A DNA stretch of 64,000 bases from contig PWZL01000058.1 in assembly GCA_003567475.1 (NCBI GenBank), forward strand, positions 19,859 to 83,858. The letters are read 5' to 3'. Under the pieces are notes generated by a model. It had not been told where the DNA came from. It searched no databases and was given only the letters and a program-made list of their open reading frames with translations. The position numbers were made by a program, and so were the translations under genes. Position 1 is the stretch's first letter. Each line of letters starts with the position of its first letter. Source of the stretch: Gammaproteobacteria bacterium (GTDB lineage: Bacteria; Pseudomonadota; Gammaproteobacteria; Steroidobacterales; PWYM01). This document shows, piece after piece, positions 34,449 to 47,497 of the stretch.

Positions 34449-34766
34449 ATGAAAAGGTTGCTCAAGTCCCTGTTCGGCAAGCCTGCGGACGACGGCCCGC
34501 GGGTCGCGAATGCCATGGATGTGAATCAGGTACTCTCGCGACCCCGCGTCAGCGCGCCGCCGGTGCTGCGGGCCGCCAAACCTCCGCCCGGACGCGCCAA
34601 GCTGCCAACTGTGACGCCTGCCCCCCCCACCCCGCCGGAACTGGACTTCGGGGCCGACGAACTCTCCATGGAGAAACCCGCCGACACCGGCTTCAACCCC
34701 TATGACACGGGCCGTTTTTCCGCCGCCGAACTGTGGGATAAACGCCATAGAGACGGCGTGGACTGA
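34449..34766 (+). CDS. Small Pro-rich hypothetical protein
   Basis: A 105-residue protein starting MKRLLKSLFGKPADDG with a weak GGAG eleven bases ahead. The middle is Pro-rich and low-complexity (APPVLRAAKPPPGRAK, TPAPPTPPELDFGADELSM), and the end is more ordered (FNPYDTGRFSAAELWDKRHRDGVD). The C-terminal block, with its aromatic and acidic residues, looks like a short binding motif. It could be a small adaptor; no family is recognised. Supported only by coding potential and a plausible start. Confidence 0.45.
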   Translation: MKRLLKSLFGKPADDGPRVANAMDVNQVLSRPRVSAPPVLRAAKPPPGRAKLPTVTPAPPTPPELDFGADELSMEKPADTGFNPYDTGRFSAAELWDKRHRDGVD

Positions 34767-34800
34767 GTTCCGGGGGACTCGGCTGGCCGTCGACGCTCCC

Positions 34801-34823
34801 ACCCATAGATGACATCTATGGGT
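34801..34823 (+). promoter_or_regulatory. Perfect palindrome matching an OxyR half-site, upstream of dps
   Basis: ACCCATAGATG-A-CATCTATGGGT is an 11+1+11 perfect inverted repeat. Its core ATAGATGACATCTAT (34805-34819) fits the OxyR motif ATAGnTnnnAnCTAT exactly. It lies about 95 bases ahead of the Dps start, and dps is a classic OxyR target. A second half-site at the expected 7-base spacing is not evident, so a full tetramer site is not proven. No T-run follows, arguing against a terminator. Confidence 0.55.
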
Positions 34824-34914
34824 TCGCTGTGGAAGAAACCATTGGCCAAACAGGCAGGGACACCTTAGCCTTGGATATCCAGAGGCGGCGACCTCACAGG
34901 TCTCGGAGGCACAC

Positions 34915-35382
34915 GTGGACATCAATATCGGGCTCTCTGCCGAACAGCGTCGGGAGATTTCAGGTGGACTCTCGAGACTGCTGGCCGACAGCTATACCCT
35001 GTATCTGAAGACCCACAATTTCCACTGGAATGTCACCGGCCCGATGTTCCAGACCCTGCACACGCTGTTCGAGACGCAATACACAGAGCTCGCCACGGCG
35101 GTCGACGAGATCGCCGAGCGAATCCGGGCATTGGGTGAACCGGCACCGGGGTCCTATCAGCAATTTGCGGCGCTCTCCTCCATCAGTGAAGAAACCGGCG
35201 TGCCTGCCGCCGCCGACATGATCCGGCAGCTGGTGGAAGGCCAGGAAGCTGTAGCACGCACCGCCCGAAGCATCTTTCCCGCAGCTGACGCGGCGGGTGA
35301 TGAACCCACCGCGGATCTGCTGACACAGCGGATGCAGATCCACGAAAAGAACGCCTGGATGCTGCGCAGCCTGCTCGCCTGA
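34915..35382 (+). CDS. dps: Dps-family DNA-binding ferritin-like protein
   Basis: A 155-residue four-helix ferritin-like protein that stores iron, consumes H2O2 and protects DNA in stationary phase. GTG start with CTCGGAGG nine bases ahead. Dps signatures: [52 protein letters not shown], giving the His/Asp/Glu ligands of the intersubunit ferroxidase site, then QQFAALSSI and a helix ending [14 protein letters not shown]. There is no Lys-rich N-terminal tail, so DNA binding may be weak. An OxyR-like palindrome stands upstream. Confidence 0.93.
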   Translation: MDINIGLSAEQRREISGGLSRLLADSYTLYLKTHNFHWNVTGPMFQTLHTLFETQYTELATAVDEIAERIRALGEPAPGSYQQFAALSSISEETGVPAAADMIRQLVEGQEAVARTARSIFPAADAAGDEPTADLLTQRMQIHEKNAWMLRSLLA

Positions 35383-35416
35383 GCTGGGACGCCGACCGAT
35401 CACATCGGTAGCCCCC

Positions 35417-35725
35417 ATGCATCCTGAGCTGCTCGAGTCGTTACGAAAGCAGGCGTCTGCCGCGCTGGAAGAAGAGCTCAGCGAGGGTACGGCGGCAGCT
35501 GAGCCATGGCTGCAGCGCGCGCGTGATTACCGCAGTTGGGTCCTCATGCGCAGCTATCCGGAACGCGTGCGCAGCCTGGCCCATGCCGCAGTCGCCGCGT
35601 CAGCCTCGCCGCCGGATCCCGCAGGCTTTCACGAGACCTGCCTGGCGTTGACCGGCATGCTGGCCGAACTCTGCCAGTCGGCTGCCGGGGCGGGGTTCAA
35701 TCCGGCCAGTAATACAACCCCGTGA
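35417..35725 (+). CDS. Small helical hypothetical protein
   Basis: A 102-residue helical protein (LLESLRKQASAALEEELSEGTAAAEPWLQRARDYRSWVLMRSYPERVRSLAHAAVAAS ... LALTGMLAELCQSAAGAG). No domain is recognised and no signal or membrane segment is seen. It starts 34 bases after dps and could be transcribed with it. Its last 29 bases overlap the convergent small membrane protein gene. Moderate support: coding-like composition, no strong ribosome site. Confidence 0.4.
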   Translation: MHPELLESLRKQASAALEEELSEGTAAAEPWLQRARDYRSWVLMRSYPERVRSLAHAAVAASASPPDPAGFHETCLALTGMLAELCQSAAGAGFNPASNTTP

Positions 35726-35984
35726 TCAGCAGCGCGGCCCACAACAGCAGCTGCGCCGGCCAACGCCACCACCCGCGGCGCAACAGACCGACGAAACTGG
35801 CAGCTGCCACCGCGGTCAAAGCCCAGAAGATGGCGATGGCGGTCGTCAAACCGTCGCGCTCGGCAGCCACCTGGGGGTAGTCACTGCCGACAATCGTCAA
35901 CAGCAGCAACACCACCGAGAGGCCCAGTCCGATGGCAAATACCGACCCCAGTATGACGCCGGTCAACATTGTCAGTGGTTGCAT
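35697..35984 (-). CDS. Small three-helix membrane protein, unknown
   Basis: A 95-residue protein with GGGAGG ahead of its ATG, three hydrophobic segments at about 5-31 (MLTGVILGSVFAIGLGLSVVLLLLTIV), 46-65 and 73-91, and the motif YPQVAAERDG between the first two. The end is LLITGLYYWPD. No family is assigned with confidence; small integral proteins of this kind sit near stress genes in many proteobacteria. It is divergent from prc. Confidence 0.6.
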   Translation of the reverse strand: MQPLTMLTGVILGSVFAIGLGLSVVLLLLTIVGSDYPQVAAERDGLTTAIAIFWALTAVAAASFVGLLRRGWWRWPAQLLLWAALLITGLYYWPD

Positions 35985-36032
35985 GGCACCTCCCAGGCGC
36001 TGGGCATCCGTCGCATTTCAGCGGTGGCGAGC

Positions 36033-36061
36033 TTGATCAGCCGCCGGGCGCGGTTTACGTT
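36033..36061 (+). promoter_or_regulatory. Candidate sigma-70 promoter for prc
   Basis: TTGATC (36033-36038), 17 bases, TACGTT (36056-36061). A reasonable vegetative promoter about 75 bases before the prc start, in the gap shared with the divergent small membrane gene. Weak -10 box. Confidence 0.35.
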
Positions 36062-36136
36062 TAAGCTTGGGCCACAGATCGCGACATGGCGTTCCCGGCC
36101 AGATGTGTCATCAGACCCGCAGCAAGGCGAATCTCA

Positions 36137-38260
36137 ATGATGAAGAGTATAGTCCGGATCATCCTGGTCTTCGCACTGCTTGGTGCGCTGGGCCTGCAAA
36201 TCTGGCCGCAGCATGCGAACGGCCGCACGATCGACGTCAACGGCCGCAGCATCGAGGCCGGCGAACTCGCGTTAAGCGACCGTCATCGCCAGGTCAGCCG
36301 CAAGGTCACCGAATTCATGGAGCGGTTCCATTACCGGCGGGCACGCGTGGACAATGCCCTGTCCTCGGCAATCCTCGACCGCTACCTGGACAATCTCGAC
36401 GGCCAGCGACTCTACCTGCTGTCCTCTGACGTCGGCAACTTCAACCGCTACCGCTTCGAACTCGACGACAGGGTGCGCACCGGCGAGCTCGATCCGGTCT
36501 TCGAGATGTTCCGGATCTACCGGGAGCGTTCCCGCGAGCGCCTCGAATTTGCAATCACGCTGCTCGACGAGCCGATGGATTTCACGACCGACGAGACCTT
36601 CCGCTTTGATCGCAGCGAGCTCGCGTGGCCATCGACGCGAGCGGAACTCGATGACCTCTGGTACAGGCGCGTGAAAAACGATGCGCTCTCGCTGGTGCTG
36701 GCCGGTCGAGAGTGGGAGGACGCTGCAGAGACGCTGCGCACCCGTTACCGGCGGATGCTCACGCGCCTCGACCAGATCAACAGCGATGACGTTTTCGAGT
36801 CGTTCATGAACGCCTTCGCACAGACGATGGATCCGCACACCAGCTATCTGTCCCCGCGCAATTCCGAGGAATACCGGATTCAGATGAGCCTGTCGTACGA
36901 CGGGATTGGGGCTTCGCTGCAGATCGAGGATGAACTGGTCATGGTGGCCGACATCATCCCTGGCGGCCCCGCAGCCGCCGACGGCACGCTGAAGCCGCGT
37001 GACCGCATCACGGGTGTAGGCCAGGGCGACGAGGGTGATTTCGAGGATGTCGTGGGTTGGCGGCTGGATGATGTCGTGCAACTGATCCGCGGGCCTGGCG
37101 GCAGCACCGTGCGCCTCAGGGTGCTGCCGGCGGGGACTCCGCCTGGCAGCCAGGAAACGGTGATCGCACTGGTCCGGGACAAGGTCAGGCTCGAGGCGCA
37201 GGCGGCCAGCAAGGATATCCGCGAGATCGAGCGCAATGGCGAGACGCTGCGCGTCGGTGTCATCAGGGTGCCGAGCTTCTACCAGGACTATGCCGCCAGA
37301 GCGCGGGGTGACGAGGAGTACACCAGCACCACCCGCGACGTCGAGCGCCTGCTGCAGGAACTCAACGAGGCGGGCGTGGATGGCGTGGTCATGGATCTGC
37401 GGGGTAACGGGGGCGGTCATCTCACCGAAGCCACAGCCCTGGCGGGTCTGTTCATCGATCGCGGCCCAGTGGTCCAGCTGCGTAACAGCCGCGGCCAGGT
37501 GGAGATTCTCGACGACACCAACGGTGCACCGGCCTATGCGGGTCCGCTTGCGGTGCTGGTCAACAGATACTCGGCCTCGGCGTCGGAAATCTTCGCCGCC
37601 GCCATTCAGGATTACGGCCGTGGACTCGTCATCGGTCAGCGGACCTTCGGCAAGGGGACGGTACAGAACCTCTACAGCCTCGACCGCTTCATGCAGGGCG
37701 AGGGGTTTGGTCAATTGACCCTGACCATTGGCAAGTACTACCGCGTCACCGGGGGCGGTACACAGCACCGGGGCGTTGAGCCGGATATCGCCCTGCCCTC
37801 ACCGATCGACAGCAGTCTCGTCGGTGAGAGCGCGCGCGATACGGCGCTGCCCTGGGACCAGATTTCACCCACACGTTTCCGCAGTCGTCCGTTATTGTCC
37901 CAGCCCGCCATCTCGCTGCTGAGTCACTTTCAGGACGAACGGACACAGAGCGATCCGGACATGGATTTCCTGCTCGGTGATATCGCCGCATTTCGCGACA
38001 TGCGCGAGCGCGACGAGGTGTCGCTCAACCTCGAGGTCCGTCGCGCGGAGCGTGAAGTGAGCGAGCAGGCGCGGCTTGCGCGGGAGAACGTCCGCCGCGA
38101 GGCACGCGGACTGCCGCCGTTGCCGGATCTCGAAGCCCTCGGCCAGACCGAGACGCCCGACGTGATCCTCGACCAGGCCGCCGACATCGTCGCCGATATG
38201 GTCCACCTCGGCATGCTCGCTCCGGACGAACTCGAGCGACTGGCCGCGGCGCTGCGCTGA
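36137..38260 (+). CDS. prc: Carboxy-terminal-processing protease Prc (Tsp)
   Basis: Periplasmic serine protease that trims or degrades proteins from the C-terminus. A 707-residue product from ATG 36137 with a signal anchor/peptide (MMKSIVRIILVFALLGALGLQIWP), a tail-specific N-terminal domain (FHYRRARVDNALSSAILDRYLDNLDGQRLYLLSSDV), a PDZ domain around 240-330 (YDGIGASLQIEDELVMVADIIPGGPAAADGTLKPRDRI), and the S41 core with VMDLRGNGGGHLTEA. The serine-lysine pair is Ser483 (SASASEIF) and Lys506 (TFGKGTVQ). A C-terminal domain rich in Glu and Arg follows. A terminator is found after the gene. Confidence 0.94.
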   Translation: MMKSIVRIILVFALLGALGLQIWPQHANGRTIDVNGRSIEAGELALSDRHRQVSRKVTEFMERFHYRRARVDNALSSAILDRYLDNLDGQRLYLLSSDVGNFNRYRFELDDRVRTGELDPVFEMFRIYRERSRERLEFAITLLDEPMDFTTDETFRFDRSELAWPSTRAELDDLWYRRVKNDALSLVLAGREWEDAAETLRTRYRRMLTRLDQINSDDVFESFMNAFAQTMDPHTSYLSPRNSEEYRIQMSLSYDGIGASLQIEDELVMVADIIPGGPAAADGTLKPRDRITGVGQGDEGDFEDVVGWRLDDVVQLIRGPGGSTVRLRVLPAGTPPGSQETVIALVRDKVRLEAQAASKDIREIERNGETLRVGVIRVPSFYQDYAARARGDEEYTSTTRDVERLLQELNEAGVDGVVMDLRGNGGGHLTEATALAGLFIDRGPVVQLRNSRGQVEILDDTNGAPAYAGPLAVLVNRYSASASEIFAAAIQDYGRGLVIGQRTFGKGTVQNLYSLDRFMQGEGFGQLTLTIGKYYRVTGGGTQHRGVEPDIALPSPIDSSLVGESARDTALPWDQISPTRFRSRPLLSQPAISLLSHFQDERTQSDPDMDFLLGDIAAFRDMRERDEVSLNLEVRRAEREVSEQARLARENVRREARGLPPLPDLEALGQTETPDVILDQAADIVADMVHLGMLAPDELERLAAALR

Positions 38261-38299
38261 GTGGTGAGCAGCAGCTGCGTGGCGGCTGCTGACGACCTC

Positions 38300-38336
38300 C
38301 AGGCCGGTCCTCCTCCCGGGGCCGGCCTGTTTGTTT
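38300..38336 (+). terminator. Terminator after prc
   Basis: Eight-base stem (CAGGCCGG / CCGGCCTG) with a 14-base loop, followed by TTTGTTT. It separates prc from the RND efflux operon. Confidence 0.65.
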
Positions 38337-38342
38337 GGGGGC

Positions 38343-38370
38343 TTGCGAGCTATTGATCTGGTGTTATACT
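38343..38370 (+). promoter_or_regulatory. Sigma-70 promoter of the RND efflux operon
   Basis: TTGCGA (38343-38348), 16 bases, TATACT (38365-38370). The -10 box is near-consensus. It lies 33 bases before the adaptor ATG at 38404. A regulator binding site is not obvious. Confidence 0.55.
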
Positions 38371-38403
38371 TAACTACAACAGTCATCCACCTAGGCCATC
38401 CCA

Positions 38404-39482
38404 ATGATCCGCCCTGTCGCGCTGAACGCCCTGATCCCCCCGATGCTGCTGCTGACCGGGCTGCTCTTGCTGGCAGGGTGCAGCCCTGGAACAGCCAACG
38501 ACGATAATGTGGACGAGGCCGCGCCCGCCACCGTCCCGGTGGAACTGGCCACCACGACACGCGGCACCGTAGCAGCCCACTGGACGGGCACGGCAGCGCT
38601 CGAAGTCGACGAGTCAGCCACTGTGGTCGCCCGCGTCGGCGGAGAGCTCGTGGCCGTGCTGGCCGAAGAAGGCGACACGGTCGACGCCGGTCAAGTCCTC
38701 GCCCGGCTGGATGGGGACCGGCTGAGACTTGAAAAACGTGAGGCCGAAGCGAATCTTGGGCGATTGCAGCGTGATTACGAGCGCAACCTCGAGATGTTCC
38801 GCCGAGGACTGATCAGTTCGGAGGCGCACGAGATGCTGCGCTTCGAACTCGATGCAATGCAGGCGATCTATGAGCGTCGCGCGCTGGAATACGAATACAC
38901 CCGGATTCGGGCCCCGATCGCCGGCATCATCGCCGAGCGCCATGTTCGCGTCGGCAACACCATCAACACCGGCGACCCGACCTTCCGGATCACGAGTCGT
39001 GCGCCGCTGCTGGCTTACCTGTTTGTTCCGGAGCGGGAGTTCGCCAGACTCGCACCCGGTCAGACTGCGGAGGTCCGGGTCGATGCGCTTGGCGGCGCAC
39101 GCTTTGCAGGCCGCGTGCAACGCATCAGTCCGGTCATCGATCCTGCCACCGGGACTTTTCGGGTGACCCTCGAGATCCCCGATCCAGAAGACCAGCTCAG
39201 TCCTGGCATGTTCGGGCGCTTTGCGGTCGTCTATGAGCGCCGCGAGAACGTCTTGCTTGTCCCCCGGGCTGCCCTGCTGGACACCGACGGGGGCGACGCT
39301 GTTTTCATCGTCAACGACGCTACGGCCAGGCGCCAGGATGTGACCACGGGGTTTACCACCGGCGAGCTCATCGAGATCACCTCTGGCCTGCGCGACGGCG
39401 ACCAGGTGGTGGTCGTTGGTCAGAACGCTTTGCGTGATGGCACCCGCGTGCGCATGGCGGGCCAGGCATCCGGTCGCCAGCC

Positions 39483-39486
<4 letters not shown>
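38404..39486 (+). CDS. RND efflux periplasmic adaptor (membrane fusion protein)
   Basis: A 360-residue HlyD/AcrA-type adaptor bridging the inner-membrane pump to an outer-membrane channel. The lipoprotein signal ends LLLLAGCSPG. The lipoyl half-motif is at about residues 75-105 (SATVVARVGGELVAVLAEEGDTVDAGQVLARLDGD), the helical hairpin at about 105-160, the second half ARIRAPIAGIIAERHVRVGNTIN at about 165-190, and the beta-barrel/membrane-proximal part (FAGRVQRISPVIDPATGTFRVTLEIPD ... LLVPRAALL) follows. The gene's stop overlaps the permease start by four bases. Confidence 0.92.
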
Positions 39487-42760
<3,274 letters not shown>

Positions 42761-42764
<4 letters not shown>

Positions 42765-45700
42765 AGCACACCGAGCTCGCCCTGCGCCGGCCGGTCACCT
42801 GTGCGATGGTCTTCGTTGCGCTGGGCCTGATCGGGCTGATGGGTGCCCGCATGCTGCCGCTTGAACGCTTTCCGGACATCGACTTTCCCGGCATGTTCAT
42901 CGTGATCCCTTACGAGGGCTCGACACCCGAGGAAGTGGAGCGGCTGATCACCCGACCTGTTGAAGAGGTGCTGGCGACGCTCCCGAACCTGAAGAACATG
43001 GTCTCGACCAGCACCGAGAACTCAGCCACGATCGGGATCTTCATGGGCTGGGACCAGGACATGAGCGCGACCGGTATCGACGCGCGTGTCAAGGTCGAGA
43101 GTATCCGTGATCGTCTACCGGCCGATCTGCGCCGTATCCAGATTTTCACGGGTTCCACCGCAGATCAGCCCCTGTTGAACCTGCGCATCTCCAGTGAACG
43201 CGATCTCTCCGACGCGTACGAACTGCTGGATCGCGCCCTCAAGCGCCGGATCGAACGTCTCGAGGGCGTCTCCCGCGTGGACCTGCAGGGCGTGGAGGCG
43301 CAGGAAGTCCGTATCCTGCTGGATGCCGATCGGGTGGCCGCCCATGGCGTGGACCTGAACCGGCTGCGTCTGCTGCTGGAGCGCAGCAATTTCTCGGTGA
43401 GTGCTGGTCGACTCAGTGCGGAGGGGCTGCGCTTCGCGGTGCGGCCGCGCGGCGAGTTCCAGTCGCTTGACGACATCGGCGCGCTGGTGGTCGACGATCG
43501 CGACCTGCGGCTGCGCGATGTCGCCAGCATCGAACTGCGGGCACCTGATCGCAGTTATGGACGTCGTCTGGACGGCAGTTACTCGATTGGCCTTAATGTC
43601 TTTCGAACACCGGGCTCGAACATCGTGGAGGTGGCTGACCGCGTCAAGTCCGAGCTCGCGGACATCGAGAACGATCCACAAATGCTCGGTATCCGGGTGT
43701 ATGAACTCGACAACCAGGCGGCCAGCGTCCGCCAGTCGCTTGGAGACCTGCTGCAGGCCGGCGCCATCGGCGCGATGCTCGCCTTCCTGGTGCTCTACCT
43801 GTTCCTGCGCCAGGTCACCACGACGTTGATTGTCGCGCTGGCCGTGCCGTTCTCGCTGCTCATCACTCTCGCAGTGATGTATTTCGCGGGGATCAGCCTG
43901 AATATCCTGAGCATGATGGGCCTGATGCTCGCCATCGGCATGCTCGTGGACAATTCCGTGGTCGTCACGGAAAGCGTATTCCGGCAACGCCAACTCGACC
44001 CTGGCGACCCTCACGGTGCGACTCTACGGGGGGTGCGCGAAGTCGGTATCGCCGTGATCGCGGGCACCGCGACCACGGTGGCGGTATTCCTGCCGATCGT
44101 TTTCGGCGAGCGCACCGACATCTTCGTGTTCCTGACCCACGTCGCCGTCACCATTTCCGTGGCTGTCGTGGCCTCGCTGGTGATCGCCCAGACCCTGATC
44201 CCCATGTTGGCCAGCCGGGTGCCCCCACCGCCGCCGGTGTCGCGACAGCGGGTCATGCCGGCCCTGACCCGTGCCTACACGGCGTTGCTCGCCCAGACCC
44301 TGCGCCACCGCTGGTGGACCTTTCTTGGCGTTCTGCTGATTCTCGTGACCGGCTTCACGATCCCGCCGAAGCTGATCAATTTCGATTTCTTTCCGGAGGA
44401 GCCCTCACGACGATTATTCCTGCCCTATAACGTCGACGGTAGCTATCCTCTGGAACAGGTGCGCGCCTCGGTACAGACCATCGAGAGCTTCCTGCTCGAG
44501 CAGCGGGAAAGCCTTGATATCGAGTCGATTTACAGCTTCTACAATACCGAACGGGCCGAGACCACCATCCTGCTGGTCGATGAGCGACAGGCGCGCAAGC
44601 CCCTGAATGACGTCATCGCCTTCATCCGCGAGAACCTGCCGGATATTGCCATCGGCGAGCCTGCGTTCCAGTTTGAACAGCAAAGCGGTGGCGAGGGGTT
44701 CAGCGTACGTGTCACCGGCGAGTCCACCGAAGTGCTGGTCGGACTGGCCGAAGAGGCCCGACGGCGGTTGCTCACGCTCGACACCTTCGACCGATTGACC
44801 ACTGACACCTCCGGCGGCGAGCGCGAGGTCAGGGTCAGCGTGGACGCCGACCGGGCCGCGAGACTGGGACTGACCCCGCGGGAGGTGGGTGACGCGATCC
44901 GCGTAGCCATGCGCGGTGACCAACTCCGGGAGTTCCGCGGCGCGGAAGGGGAACTGGCGATACGACTGGCCTATCGCGAAAGCGACCGGCAGTTCATTGA
45001 CGACCTCGCCCGCCTGCCCCTGTTCACACCTGCCGGGCAGCGGGTCGTGCTCGGCAGCCTGGCCGAGTTCGAACTCGCGCGCGGCGCCCGCAGCATCCGC
45101 CGCGACAACCGCAGCACGGCGATCACCATCAGTGGACCGCTGAAGCAGGGCGAAAGCCTGGACAGCGTGCGCCCCGAAGTCAGGCGTATCCTCAACGAAC
45201 TGGAACTCCCCCCGGGTTACGGCTGGAGTTTCGGGCGAAGTTTCCAGAGCGCAGATGATTCCCAACGTCTGGTCCTGCAGAGCATGTTGCTGGCCATAGC
45301 CCTGATTTTCCTGGTCATGGCGGCGTTGTTCGAATCGACGCTGTATCCGCTCTCGATCCTGGTGTCGATCGCCTTTTCGGTGATCGGAGCCCTGTGGTTC
45401 TTTGCGCTCACCGGCACCACGTTCTCGTTCATGGCCTGGATCGGCCTGCTGATTCTGATCGGCGTGGTCGTCAACAACGGCATCGTGCTGGTGGATCACA
45501 TCAACCAGTTGCGCTGGCGGGGCCGCAGCCGGTTCGACGCGATCATCGAGGGAGGCCGTGACCGGCTTCGGCCGATTCTGATGACGGTGGCCACTACGGT
45601 TCTTGGGTTGACCCCGCTGGCCATTGGAACGGCACAGGTCGGCGGCGATGGCCCACCCTATTATCCGATGGCCCGGGCGATTATCGGCGGACTGACCTTC

Positions 45701-45817
45701 TCTACCGTGGTGTCGCTGCTGGTGGTGCCTTTCGTCTACAGTCTGCTCGACGATTGCGTCCGCTGGTCGCGGCGGCTGCTCGAGTTGTCGGCGCCAACTC
45801 AGCGCAAAGCGGCGTGA
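42761..45817 (+). CDS. RND efflux permease, second of two
   Basis: A 1,018-residue AcrB/MdtC-like pump that is clearly different from the one upstream. It starts KHTELALRRPVTCAMVFVALGLIGLMGARMLPLERFPDIDFPG and has the second-helix MFIVIPYEGSTPEEVERLITRPVEEVLATLPNLKNMVSTS. TM4 region: LSMMGLMLAIGMLVDNSVVVTESVFRQRQ. Second half: FDFFPEEPSRRLFLPY, VRVTGESTEVLVGLAEEARRRL, and FSFMAWIGLLILIGVVVNNGIVLVDHINQLRWRG. Two permeases with one adaptor is the layout of MdtABC, whose pumps form mixed trimers. No outer-membrane channel or regulator gene lies next to it. Confidence 0.92.
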
Positions 45818-46824
45818 AGCTCCCAGTAGTCTTCCGCCAGGACATTGATTTTCAACAGGCTGCCCCCGGCACGGCTGGCATCGCGCGGAAAGTGCTCGAC
45901 GCTCTGCGCCAGCGGTACCGGCTCATCATCCCGGCGGTACTCGACCCTCGACCGCAACCAACCCACCCGGGGTTTGAGGGTTGTGCCAGAGGGTTCAAGC
46001 GCGGCCACTAAGGAGCGACACCGCGTCACACCCCGCGCGAGGTTCTTCACCTCGCTGCGCGAACCGTAGTCGGCATCCTCCATGGCCTGCATCATGGCAG
46101 CGCGGGCAAGCGCGGCAATGCCCTGATCATCGCAGACCACCGCAAGCTCCTGGGCCAGGCCGATGACCGCCAGATTCACCAGGCGGCGGTCTTCGACTGA
46201 GAGACCGGGGCATTCCGGCCGCGGCATTTCGCGCAGCGCGCGCTCGCGCTCCGCATACGCCTCGAGTTCGGCGGCTCGCGCGGCGCGCTCGACGGCCAGC
46301 GCAAGGCGCTCGGCACGCAAGCGACCCCGACGGCGCCAACGCCAGAAGGGCGTGGCTGAGACCAGGCGTTCAAGGGCGAGTTCCCGCTCTTCGAGATCAC
46401 GGACCTCCGCCTGCAGCCCGGCCAGGGGGCCAGCAAGCTCGCCAAGTTGGCGCGCCCGCTCGACCTCGAAACCGCGGTGCAGGCGTTCGCGCATGCGCCG
46501 TGTCTGACGCTCGGCCAGCGCTGCGGAAAATCTGCTCAGTCGGGCGGCACACTCCCGCCAAAGCTCGCGCAGCTGGCAGTGCAGGACGATGCAGGCCGCC
46601 CGTTCTTCATCAGCCAGGAGGGATTCGAGTGTGTGCAGGCGCTGGTCGCGGCGGGCCTGTTCGGCTTCTTGATCGCGCAGGCGCGTGACCAGGCTGTCGC
46701 GCTCACGCCGGAGGGCCGCAAGCTCCTGCTTGACCGCAGCACGGTTCCAGTAGAGTTGCAACAGACGCTCGTCGCCGGCGCCGTCCGTATCCTGTGCGCG
46801 TGAGGGCATGAGTGCAGTGAACAT
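45799..46824 (-). CDS. Coiled-coil hypothetical protein
   Basis: A 341-residue, Arg/Glu/Ala-rich protein. The first 160 residues are coiled-coil (LLQLYWNRAAVKQELAALRRERDSLVTRLRDQEAEQARRDQRLHTLESLL), then a segment ATPFWRWRRRGRLRAERLALAVERAARAAELEAYAERERAL, and a globular C-terminal part (VNLAVIGLAQELAVVCDDQGIAALARAAMMQAMEDADYGSRSEVKNLARGV). No family is recognised; the arrangement resembles structural or cell-division-associated proteins. It has no strong ribosome site. Its end overlaps the efflux permease end by 19 bases. Confidence 0.6.
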   Translation of the reverse strand: MFTALMPSRAQDTDGAGDERLLQLYWNRAAVKQELAALRRERDSLVTRLRDQEAEQARRDQRLHTLESLLADEERAACIVLHCQLRELWRECAARLSRFSAALAERQTRRMRERLHRGFEVERARQLGELAGPLAGLQAEVRDLEERELALERLVSATPFWRWRRRGRLRAERLALAVERAARAAELEAYAERERALREMPRPECPGLSVEDRRLVNLAVIGLAQELAVVCDDQGIAALARAAMMQAMEDADYGSRSEVKNLARGVTRCRSLVAALEPSGTTLKPRVGWLRSRVEYRRDDEPVPLAQSVEHFPRDASRAGGSLLKINVLAEDYWELHAALR

Positions 46825-46920
46825 TGCAGACCGACCGGAGAACCAAGCTCTGCCGCCGCGGCCGGACGTCCCAGAGGACGGCAGAGCGCTCGGGTAGAGA
46901 ATGAGCTGGAGCTTACGCGA

Positions 46921-47427
46921 TCAGCGCCAGCCAAAGCGTGACCGGTCGCAAGCTTCGGACGTCTGGACACCGTGCGACAAGCGGGTGATCAGGTGGCCCG
47001 CGTCAAGAAGGTAGCCAAGCCACTTGTTGAGAATGACGTTGCGCCGCCAGCGCCGGTCAAGCTCACTGCTCTCCGCGATCAACTGCTGCAGCACCGCGTG
47101 GCGGTGCTCATTGACACAGCTGACGGCCTCAACCTGCCGGGCATCAGTGTAGACGCGCAGCAGGAAGTCTGGATCGGCCTCCACGCCGTCATCCACCGGA
47201 AACAGGTACGTCAGCCGCAGGCTCATCGTATAGCGCGCGGATTCAAGTACCTCGAGGTACAACTCGCAGTCTTCCCCGGCCCGTGAGCTCAGCGCCCCCT
47301 GCAGGTCCGCCAAGCTCGGCGCCAGCGCTTGCAGCAGGCGCCAGTTCTCCTCGTACAGCGCCATCAGTCCCGAAAATGACCCCGGGGCGCAAGCGCGGTG
47401 GCGGCGAACGATCATGACCGTATTCAT
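46921..47427 (-). CDS. DUF1249 family protein (YqiB-like)
   Basis: A 168-residue soluble protein. ATG 47427 was chosen over a longer frame to 47706, which runs over low-complexity sequence. The core YEENWRLLQALAPSLADLQGALSS, YLEVLESARYTMSLRLTYLFPVDDGVEADPDFLLRVYTDARQVEAVSC and DRRWRRNVILNKWLGYLLDAGHL match DUF1249/YqiB, a conserved gammaproteobacterial family of unknown function. It often lies near nudF and parE, which are not seen here. Internal ATG 47415 is an alternative start. Confidence 0.82.
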   Translation of the reverse strand: MNTVMIVRRHRACAPGSFSGLMALYEENWRLLQALAPSLADLQGALSSRAGEDCELYLEVLESARYTMSLRLTYLFPVDDGVEADPDFLLRVYTDARQVEAVSCVNEHRHAVLQQLIAESSELDRRWRRNVILNKWLGYLLDAGHLITRLSHGVQTSEACDRSRFGWR

Positions 47428-47497
47428 TCGCCGAATATAGCACGCGCCCTGCCTGCCCGCGCCATGCCAACGTGCACCCCACCGCGCCCCTGAGAGG

